This document shows, piece by piece, positions 7,687-12,151 of a DNA stretch of 12,151 nucleotides. The notes under the pieces were generated by a model. That model did no database searches. It was not told the origin of the DNA and saw only the letters and a list, made by a program, of their open reading frames with translations. Position 1 is the stretch's first letter; every line of letters starts with the position of its first letter. A program made the position numbers and the translations under genes. The stretch spans positions 1 to 12,151 of the forward strand of contig DDYW01000215.1 in assembly GCA_002348185.1 (NCBI GenBank), written 5' to 3'. Source of the stretch: Candidatus Hydrogenedentes bacterium UBA2224. Lineage in GTDB: Bacteria > Hydrogenedentota > Hydrogenedentia > Hydrogenedentales > SLHB01.

Positions 7687-8486
7687 GTTGCGTCCTCATG
7701 TTGTTGCAAAAAGTCCCCGGACTCCAGCTCCGGGTTGTACACGATTTTCGATGTCGTCAGAGAGAATTTCAGGGACAATCCCCGTCTCGGAAACGTGGCC
7801 TCAAACACCGTGGGCACCCGCACGCCGTCGCTCTCCGCGTACTCGTCCCATGTGACCCGCAGCAGCACGTCGCCGGTCCTGTCAAGCAGTTCACTTTCCC
7901 GCAGCGTCCAGTCGGGCCCGTCCAGCACGATCCGGCGCAACAGCCCGAACTTCTTGTCCACGAGCAGCGTCAGGCGGCCCGGAGGGTTCGCGTACGCTTC
8001 AACCACCCTGACCTTTCGATCGCTCAGTCTCGCCCAGTCCTCCTGGCAAAACAGTTCCCTCGCAATCGAATCCGCCGGAGCGCGCCCCAGCATGGCGGCC
8101 GGGTCCAGCGCGATCCCGGGAACCTCCGCGTCCAGCCGGCCATCCACCACGACCAGGCGAAGCCACTGCCCCGACAGGCCGGTCGAGTCATATCCGCGCA
8201 CCGCCAGATCGCCCGGCGCCCGATACAGCAAGGTCACATTGAACTTGCGCTTGCCCACCAGTTCGGGTGCGGCGGCAATGCACACGCCCTGCGCCCGGAA
8301 CGATGCCAGCCGGGCCTGGGTATCGGCCAGCGCGTGCAGCGCTTCCCGGGTCTTCGGATCCAGCGGCGCCGACCCGCGCCACAGCAACCGCCCCGGCGCG
8401 TGCGCGCAACCGCAACAGACGGCCACGACACACACCGCCGCGCTCCACCGCGCAAATCGCTTCAACAGATCGCACCTCATCGCCAT
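7683..8486 (-). CDS. Putative LolA/LolB-like or DUF4292-like lipoprotein
   Basis: A 267-residue predicted lipoprotein. The start has basic residues (LLKRFARW), then a hydrophobic stretch (SAAVCVVAVCC) ending in CCGC, with C27 as the likely lipidated cysteine. The lipobox is imperfect because Cys and not Leu sits at -3, so plain secretion remains possible. The mature part shows the layout of LolA/LolB-like and DUF4292 proteins: an early helix (REALHALADTQARLASFRAQG), then alternating beta strands (FNVTLLYRAPGDLAVRGYD, WLRLVVVDGRL), and a C-terminal beta section with DYAES-like WDEYAESDGVRVPTVFEATFP. Such proteins carry or accept lipoproteins or other lipids at the outer membrane; the role is inferred only from the fold pattern. 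The ATG at 8486 is used; a second ATG six bases later (8480) is equally possible. It overlaps rlmN by four bases, an unusual partner for an RNA methyltransferase. Confidence 0.75.
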   Translation of the reverse strand: MAMRCDLLKRFARWSAAVCVVAVCCGCAHAPGRLLWRGSAPLDPKTREALHALADTQARLASFRAQGVCIAAAPELVGKRKFNVTLLYRAPGDLAVRGYDSTGLSGQWLRLVVVDGRLDAEVPGIALDPAAMLGRAPADSIARELFCQEDWARLSDRKVRVVEAYANPPGRLTLLVDKKFGLLRRIVLDGPDWTLRESELLDRTGDVLLRVTWDEYAESDGVRVPTVFEATFPRRGLSLKFSLTTSKIVYNPELESGDFLQQHEDAT

Positions 8487-8565
8487 CGCCGTCTCTTGTC
8501 AGGATTGCCTCAAGACCCGTAGAATACGCGTTGCGGCCCCGGAGCCGCCAGAATGGTCGAAAACC

Positions 8566-8594
8566 TTGAAACCCGTGTGGTTGTATGGTAGACT
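8566..8594 (+). promoter_or_regulatory. Sigma70-type promoter with extended -10 for rpmB
   Basis: TTGAAA at 8566-8571 is separated by exactly 17 bases from TAGACT at 8589-8594, and TGG at 8586-8588 supplies an extended -10 element. Transcription would start near 8601 and give a leader of about 140 bases before rpmB. It sits in the 254-bp gap between the divergent lipoprotein gene and rpmB. For the divergent lipoprotein gene only a TATTCT -10-like hexamer near 8517-8522 on the - strand is seen, without a convincing -35. Confidence 0.6.
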
Positions 8595-8740
8595 TTCGCC
8601 TCTGTGCGCGTGAGCCGGATTATACCATTCATGACACAGCCGGAAAAGCGCGCGCATCCGGACAGGAAAGACTGCAGAGCGGCCCGCCGGGTCTGGATTC
8701 GGTTGAAAACACGCCGCTGAAAAGCATCAGGGAGAATGGC

Positions 8741-9001
8741 ATGTCGCGAGTATGTGATTACAGTGGAAAGCGCCCCCAGGTCGGCAAACGCGTCGTGCGG
8801 CGCGGTAAAGCCAAACGCGAGGGCGGCATCGGGCAAAATGTCACCGGGATCTCGAAGCGGCGCTGGAAACCCAACCTCCAGAAAATCCGCATCGTCGACG
8901 AGAACGGCCGCGTGCGCACCGTCCGTGTTTGCGCCCGCTACATCAAAGCCGGGAAGTTCACGAAGTACGTCAAGACGCGCCCCCAGAACACAGGCAAGTA
9001 A
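8741..9001 (+). CDS. rpmB: Large-subunit ribosomal protein bL28
   Basis: An 86-residue basic ribosomal protein that binds 23S rRNA near the exit site of the 50S subunit. The start MSRVCDYSGKRPQVG and the segment KRRWKPNLQKIRIV are diagnostic of bL28. A longer form is seen, with RRGKAKREGGIGQNVTGISK between the N-terminus and the KPNLQK block, and a C-terminal RVCARYIKAGKFTKYV, a layout recalling planctomycete-type L28. Zinc-binding forms carry two Cys pairs; here only one Cys of each pair remains (C5 with S8, C64 with Y67), so zinc binding is probably lost. The ATG at 8741 has GGGAG at 8730-8734, six bases upstream. The frame stays open upstream to 8585, but the 52 extra residues match nothing in L28 and lie in the transcript leader. 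The gene is monocistronic: its own promoter precedes it and a Rho-independent terminator follows. Confidence 0.95.
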   Translation: MSRVCDYSGKRPQVGKRVVRRGKAKREGGIGQNVTGISKRRWKPNLQKIRIVDENGRVRTVRVCARYIKAGKFTKYVKTRPQNTGK

Positions 9002-9023
9002 CCGTACAACGCATCCATTTTCC

Positions 9024-9058
9024 GCTGGGCTCCCCCGGGCCCGGCGTTTCTTTTTTTT
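9024..9058 (+). terminator. Rho-independent terminator of rpmB
   Basis: A seven-base-pair GC-rich stem (GCTGGGC at 9024-9030 with GCCCGGC at 9039-9045, one T-G wobble) closes an eight-base loop and is followed by a T-rich tract (GTTTCTTTTTTTTC, 9046-9059), 22 bases after the rpmB stop. The T tract runs up to the last codon of the converging gene. On the - strand the hairpin is not followed by a T tract, so it should act in one direction only. Confidence 0.8.
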
Positions 9059-10272
9059 CACGACGTGGGGATCGCTTCAAGCCGCACTTCCCGCGACACC
9101 ACCCGCTCCGCCGACAGACGGAACCCCGGGTACGCTTCCCACGTGAGATGCCGGTACAGGGGACCGATGTCCCCCCTGTACGGGGCATAGAACCGCACAA
9201 GGCCTTCCGCCGGGCGCAACTCCTCCACGTCCCCCACTCCCGGCACGTTCTTCAGCCGGTCGACGATCGCCCGCTTGCCCGCGTCATCGATGCTCCCCCT
9301 GACGGCAATCAATACGCCCGACCCCGCTTCGCTTTGTGCGGCCGCGAGCACGGTCAGCGGCATCACCTGGTCCTTGATCCGGGCACAGGCGTCCTGTAGC
9401 GCCGTCTCGGCGCCTCGCTCGAGTTCCCCACTCAGAATCTTGGCGTCGGACGTGAGAGTGTACGCCCCCTCGCTCGCCCCCACAATGCGCAATTCCATTT
9501 CCGCGCGGTGCTCGAGCAGATTCGAGCCCGCGGCGGCCAGACCGGATTGAAGACTTACCCGGCCGGTCACGGCAACATCGGCGGCATTCTCCCGCAACAG
9601 GGCGCGTGTGGCCGTGTCGTCCGAGAGCCGCGCAAGAAGCGCGTCCGACTCGTATTCCTCCAGAAGCAGCTCCTCTCCGAACACGTTTCTGAGACCCGCC
9701 TCGGTCAGTACGCCCCGGATGGCGTCCCCGGCCATGCCGCCGCGCGACAGCGTGAGCCGCTCCGCTCCAATGCCCCGTTCGGCGATCAGCACAAGTACCC
9801 GCGCGCTCGTCACCACCTGCGGAAGCAGTACGGACGCGGCCTCGCGGCGGATCGCGTCTTCATCGAAGCTCACCCGCAAGGTCACCACCGTCACACCGTC
9901 TTCGACCTCCGTATCCAGACGCGCGAACGAGCGCACATACCGTCGCGGGCGTTCCAGCAGCCCCTTGAACACCCGGATATCGCCGGCCGGGGCGTACTGT
10001 TGGAGATACTCTCCCATCGCCGCCAGCAATCCGTTTTCATCCGCCTGGCGCACCGCCTCGGCGCCGGTACCCTCTGCCGTGCCTTCCGCGCGAAGCGTCA
10101 CCCCCTCGGACGCCTCCCCGAACGCAGGCGCCATGGGGAATAACATCAGCAGCATGAGGGTGAGTATCACGGAAAAAACTGCGCGTGTGGCGTGCCGGGC
10201 CCGGTGCTCGCGTACACCCGTGGCCGGCGTGTGGCTTTCGCGGGAATACGGGCCCGCGCCGCTCTGCGTCAT
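9058..10272 (-). CDS. Exported FlgT-like protein of unknown function
   Basis: A 404-residue exported protein from ATG 10272. Residues about 30-52 (RAVFSVILTLMLLMLFPMAPAFG) are a signal peptide after a long N-region with several Arg and His. Residues about 57-140 (VTLRAEGTAEGTGAEAVRQADENGLLAAMGEYL, then VRSFARLDTEVEDGVTVVTLRVSF) match the pattern of the FlgT N-terminal domain. The middle part from 157 (ARVLVLIAERGIGAERL, DVAVTGRVSLQSG) resembles the FlgT/TolB-like alpha/beta domain. The last 90 residues (LIAVRGSIDDAGKRAIVDRL, VPGVGDVEEL) look like a small repeat fold with a BON-like beta-alpha-beta rhythm. FlgT builds the H ring of sheathed flagellar motors, but no flagellar gene is present here, so an envelope-ring or scaffold role is conjecture. 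GTG 10332, which overlaps the bactofilin stop as GTGA, is an alternative start, but ATG 10272 has the better ribosome site. Confidence 0.75.
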   Translation of the reverse strand: MTQSGAGPYSRESHTPATGVREHRARHATRAVFSVILTLMLLMLFPMAPAFGEASEGVTLRAEGTAEGTGAEAVRQADENGLLAAMGEYLQQYAPAGDIRVFKGLLERPRRYVRSFARLDTEVEDGVTVVTLRVSFDEDAIRREAASVLLPQVVTSARVLVLIAERGIGAERLTLSRGGMAGDAIRGVLTEAGLRNVFGEELLLEEYESDALLARLSDDTATRALLRENAADVAVTGRVSLQSGLAAAGSNLLEHRAEMELRIVGASEGAYTLTSDAKILSGELERGAETALQDACARIKDQVMPLTVLAAAQSEAGSGVLIAVRGSIDDAGKRAIVDRLKNVPGVGDVEELRPAEGLVRFYAPYRGDIGPLYRHLTWEAYPGFRLSAERVVSREVRLEAIPTS

Positions 10273-10278
10273 TGGGAT

Positions 10279-10284
10279 CCCCTC
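10279..10284 (-). promoter_or_regulatory. Shine-Dalgarno site deciding the start at 10272
   Basis: GAGGGG on the - strand lies six bases before ATG 10272. The competing in-frame GTG at 10332, which overlaps the bactofilin stop, is preceded only by a weak CCGGA. The ATG also shortens an implausibly long region before the signal peptide. Confidence 0.55.
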
Positions 10285-10328
10285 AAACGCGGCCGGGGCG
10301 TCCTGGGCCATGCCCGGTCGGCGCGCCC

Positions 10329-11024
10329 TCACTCCGGTTTGGGCGCCTCACGCCGCTGCGCGGGCGCGCGCATGGTGCAGCCGCCATTGAACTGCGCGCC
10401 CTCTTCAATGATCAGACGCCGGGCACGTATGTCGCCCGTCAAGCGTCCGGAAGACACCAGCCGCAGAATTCCTCCGGTCGCGACATTTCCAAACACCTGG
10501 CCCGCGAGGATAATGCGTTTGCCCGCCATCGTGTCCGCGTTGAGACGACCGGAAGTGCCGAGTTCCAGTTCTTCCGTGCACTCCATGCGCCCCTCCACCA
10601 AGCCGTCCACACGGCAGGAGGTCGCGCGCACATTGCCCGAGACCAGCGCGCTCGCGCCAAGGTACAAGCGCCCCTCAACCGTCACGTCGCCCTCGACCCG
10701 GCCCGAGATCTCAGTCTCGGAACCGCTCGTCATCGACCCGTCGATGATGACCCCCTCCGGCACGATCATCCGCTGCGGTTTCACCGTCTTCGCCCGCCGG
10801 ATCGCCAGGTCGTCCGCCGTCACCGCGGGATCATCACCGGCCTCTTCCACCGGCGAGCGCTCCCGCGTGCCCCGGCTTGACGTCAACGCCTCCTGAAACG
10901 CCTGATTCACCCGGCCAAAGAGCCCGCCACGCGCCTTGCTGGCTTCCGCCAGGTCTTCATAGGTATCCGGCGCGCCCCCCTTGTCCTCCGGGGGATTCGT
11001 GCTGCGTTGCGGTGTGTCCTTCAC
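10329..11024 (-). CDS. Bactofilin, polymer-forming cytoskeletal protein
   Basis: A 231-residue bactofilin. Bactofilins are small right-handed beta-helix proteins that polymerise without nucleotide into filaments or membrane patches and place cell-wall enzymes, chromosome-segregation factors or polar structures. Residues about 86-217 show the characteristic six-residue beta-helix rhythm (IIDGSMTSGSETEISGRVEGDV, RLYLGASALVSGNV, IILAGQVFGNV, RLTGDIRARRLIIEEGAQFNG). The first 80 residues are polar and charged, probably a disordered membrane- or partner-binding tail, and the C-terminal tail (RAPAQRREAPKPE) is basic and Pro-rich. The GTG start at 11024 lies 25 bases after the stop of the ATPase gene with AGAGAAGG upstream (about ten bases away); the upstream TTG at 11084 would overlap that gene and add residues encoded inside it. 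Position between a ParA-type ATPase and an exported protein suggests a localisation scaffold. Confidence 0.92.
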   Translation of the reverse strand: MKDTPQRSTNPPEDKGGAPDTYEDLAEASKARGGLFGRVNQAFQEALTSSRGTRERSPVEEAGDDPAVTADDLAIRRAKTVKPQRMIVPEGVIIDGSMTSGSETEISGRVEGDVTVEGRLYLGASALVSGNVRATSCRVDGLVEGRMECTEELELGTSGRLNADTMAGKRIILAGQVFGNVATGGILRLVSSGRLTGDIRARRLIIEEGAQFNGGCTMRAPAQRREAPKPE

Positions 11025-11049
11025 GGGCTTCCATCCTTCTCTTGAACGG

Positions 11050-11985
11050 TTAGAAGTACCCCAAACGGCTCGCCAGATCGGCAATGCACTGCGATATTTT
11101 GAGCTTCGGATAACTAACCACCAGGGGCATCCCTGAGTTTATCGTCTCGGACACCCGATTATCAAAAACCAGGTACCCCAGGTTCTCGGGTTCAATCAAC
11201 AGGTTCTGCCGCGCATGTTTTGAGAATATGTTGGCGGCAATCTGGGCCTCATACGCGTTACGGGCCCGGTTCACCACGATCCTGGGCTTCATCGCCCGCG
11301 CCAGCGCAACCAGTTCGTTGCACACCGACTCTTTCGTCTCCCCATCAAACGTGCTGGACGTCTTCACGCACTCCAGGAATTCGCGCAGACTCTCAATGCG
11401 CTTTAACAGCAGCGCCAGCTCCGGACTCTGATAGAACCGCTCCACCCGCCGAAACAGCGACGCCCGGAGAAACTTGTAGGCGTTGTCAATGCTCGTCTTT
11501 TCCGGCGTCAGGACCAGAATCCCGTTGGTCTCCGTCATCAGATAAAAATCAAGCGTGTTCAGATGCGCTCCGGCATCCAGATCCACGACGATCAAATCCG
11601 CGTCCAGCGACTGAAGTTCCCGGATCAGCGCCACTTTCTGCTGATACCGCGGGTTCGCGACATCGAGCAGGCCCGTTGTCCCCGGGATGATCTGCAGATT
11701 GTCGTACTGCGTCTCACAGACAATCTGACGAAGATCCTTGCCCCCCCGCTGATAAAAGAAATCGTCCAGTTTGCGGTCGGAACGCGTCCCCAGCACCGTC
11801 TCCACATTCGAACAGCTCAAGTCGGCGTCCACGATGATAACGCGCCAGCCGCGCCGCGCGATCTCCACCGCCAGGTTCACGGCAAGACAGGTTTTCCCCA
11901 CCCCGCCTTTCCCCCCGCCAATCGCCAGGATCTCCGGAGCATCGCGTTGAACGCGCGCCTCGGTATGTTCCTCGATGAGCTGCAC
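11050..11985 (-). CDS. ParA/MinD-superfamily ATPase, FlhG-like
   Basis: A 311-residue cytoplasmic P-loop ATPase. GGGKGGVGKT at 23-32 is the deviant Walker A with signature lysine K26. VDADLSCSNVETVLG at 52-66 holds Walker A' and resembles the FlhG/MinD-like DADLGGANLHT pattern. LIVVDLDAG at 131-139 is Walker B, and VNRARN at 238-243 is the adenine-binding region. These ATPases dimerise on ATP and position cargo (plasmid or chromosome loci, flagella, chemoreceptors, division sites). Residues about 176-230 (FRRVERFYQSPELALLLKRIESLREF) add a helical section that MinD and FlhG proper do not share in this form. No MinD-type amphipathic tail is obvious; the protein ends CIADLASRLGYF. The GTG start at 11985 has a strong GAGGAG site at 11991-11996, five bases upstream. 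It is the first gene of a cluster with the bactofilin, so the bactofilin is its likely partner or cargo. Function beyond positioning is not readable. Confidence 0.92.
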   Translation of the reverse strand: MQLIEEHTEARVQRDAPEILAIGGGKGGVGKTCLAVNLAVEIARRGWRVIIVDADLSCSNVETVLGTRSDRKLDDFFYQRGGKDLRQIVCETQYDNLQIIPGTTGLLDVANPRYQQKVALIRELQSLDADLIVVDLDAGAHLNTLDFYLMTETNGILVLTPEKTSIDNAYKFLRASLFRRVERFYQSPELALLLKRIESLREFLECVKTSSTFDGETKESVCNELVALARAMKPRIVVNRARNAYEAQIAANIFSKHARQNLLIEPENLGYLVFDNRVSETINSGMPLVVSYPKLKISQCIADLASRLGYF

Positions 11986-11990
11986 CGTAT

Positions 11991-11996
11991 CTCCTC
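11991..11996 (-). promoter_or_regulatory. Strong Shine-Dalgarno for the ParA-type ATPase
   Basis: GAGGAG on the - strand lies five bases before GTG 11985. It fixes the start of the ATPase at the non-ATG codon. Confidence 0.75.
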
Positions 11997-12032
11997 AACA
12001 AAAAACTCGAATACCCCTATCAAAGAATATAA

Positions 12033-12062
12033 AACCTAGCATATGCCGCCACAAACCGTCAA
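12033..12062 (-). promoter_or_regulatory. Candidate promoter of the ATPase-bactofilin cluster
   Basis: Read on the - strand, TTGACG (12057-12062) and TAGGTT (12033-12038) are 18 bases apart. They sit in an AT-rich stretch of about 80 bases before the ATPase gene, unlike the GC-rich surroundings. The -35 matches well and the -10 only partly. The predicted start lies about 40 bases before GTG 11985. Confidence 0.4.
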
Positions 12063-12088
12063 TTCATCTCGTGACAATCAATTGCCTG

Positions 12089-12151
12089 GCGTCTTCGCGT
12101 CTGTGTCTGAGCAATCTTCAATGCCTCACGCAAAGGCGCAAAGGCGCAAAG
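12089..12151. repeat. 8-bp tandem repeat and imperfect dyad at the window edge
   Basis: CGCAAAGG occurs twice in a row at 12129-12144 and continues as CGCAAAG at 12145-12151, where the window ends, so the array is probably longer. At 12089-12104 another 8-base rhythm runs in the opposite sense (GCGTCTTC, GCGTCTGT). Its 18 bases at 12089-12106 can pair with 12130-12147 in 13 Watson-Crick and 3 G-T pairs, with 2 mismatches, around a central loop. No reading frame is supported here. It looks like a dispersed intergenic repeat element, possibly of the REP type; copies elsewhere in the genome cannot be seen. Confidence 0.6.

Noticed and set aside
8533..8548. GCGGC...GCCGC hairpin between the divergent promoters as a terminator
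   Set aside because: Only five to six pairs and no T tract on either strand; likely chance in GC-rich sequence.
6682..8613. A 643-codon open frame on the + strand opposite rlmN and the lipoprotein gene
   Set aside because: It is antisense to a certain rlmN and a credible lipoprotein; its translation is low-complexity and rich in Arg, Ser and Pro, as expected from GC-rich shadow frames.
8585..8740. A 52-residue N-terminal extension of L28 from TTG 8585
   Set aside because: The residues match nothing in L28, the start overlaps the -10 promoter element, and ATG 8741 has a good ribosome site.
11024..11084. TTG 11084 as bactofilin start
   Set aside because: The added 20 residues are encoded within the ATPase gene and look like shadow sequence; GTG 11024 follows the ATPase stop with purine-rich sites upstream.
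12129..12151. CRISPR array
   Set aside because: The repeat period is 8 bases without spacers, and no cas gene is present.

Overview
The window reads as a chromosomal segment of a GC-rich, Gram-negative-type (diderm) bacterium. AsmA-type membrane-anchored, SPOR, lipoprotein and lysophospholipid-acyltransferase-like genes imply an outer envelope. The CxxC hypothetical protein and the form of ribosomal protein L28 recall Planctomycetes/PVC-like or related uncultured phyla, but the phylum cannot be fixed from the sequence alone. There are no transposases, phage genes, tRNAs, rRNAs or CRISPR arrays.

Left half (1-6646, + strand): the 3' part of recA is followed without a visible terminator by an AsmA-family protein of about 1016 aa, a small CxxC protein of unknown function, a SPOR-domain membrane protein, panE (2-dehydropantoate 2-reductase) and a DUF374-type acyltransferase. 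Genes overlap or sit within 45 bp of each other, which suggests one transcription unit. The AsmA gene has no ATG, GTG or TTG that would include its obvious N-terminal membrane anchor. A CTG at 457 behind a good Shine-Dalgarno sequence, overlapping the recA stop, is the best start.

Middle (6643-9058): on the - strand a putative lipoprotein gene overlaps rlmN (23S rRNA A2503 / tRNA A37 methyltransferase) as GTGA. rlmN converges with the acyltransferase gene so that both stop codons lie in one CTAG. A 254-bp intergenic region carries a strong-looking extended -10 promoter firing right into rpmB (ribosomal protein L28), which ends at a Rho-independent terminator.

Right half (9058-12151, - strand): a three-gene cluster encodes a ParA/MinD-superfamily ATPase, a bactofilin and an exported protein whose layout resembles the flagellar protein FlgT. 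The order suggests an ATPase-positioned bactofilin scaffold linked to the envelope, the best candidate here for an uncharacterised system. Upstream lie a candidate promoter and, at the window edge, an 8-bp tandem repeat that forms an imperfect dyad.
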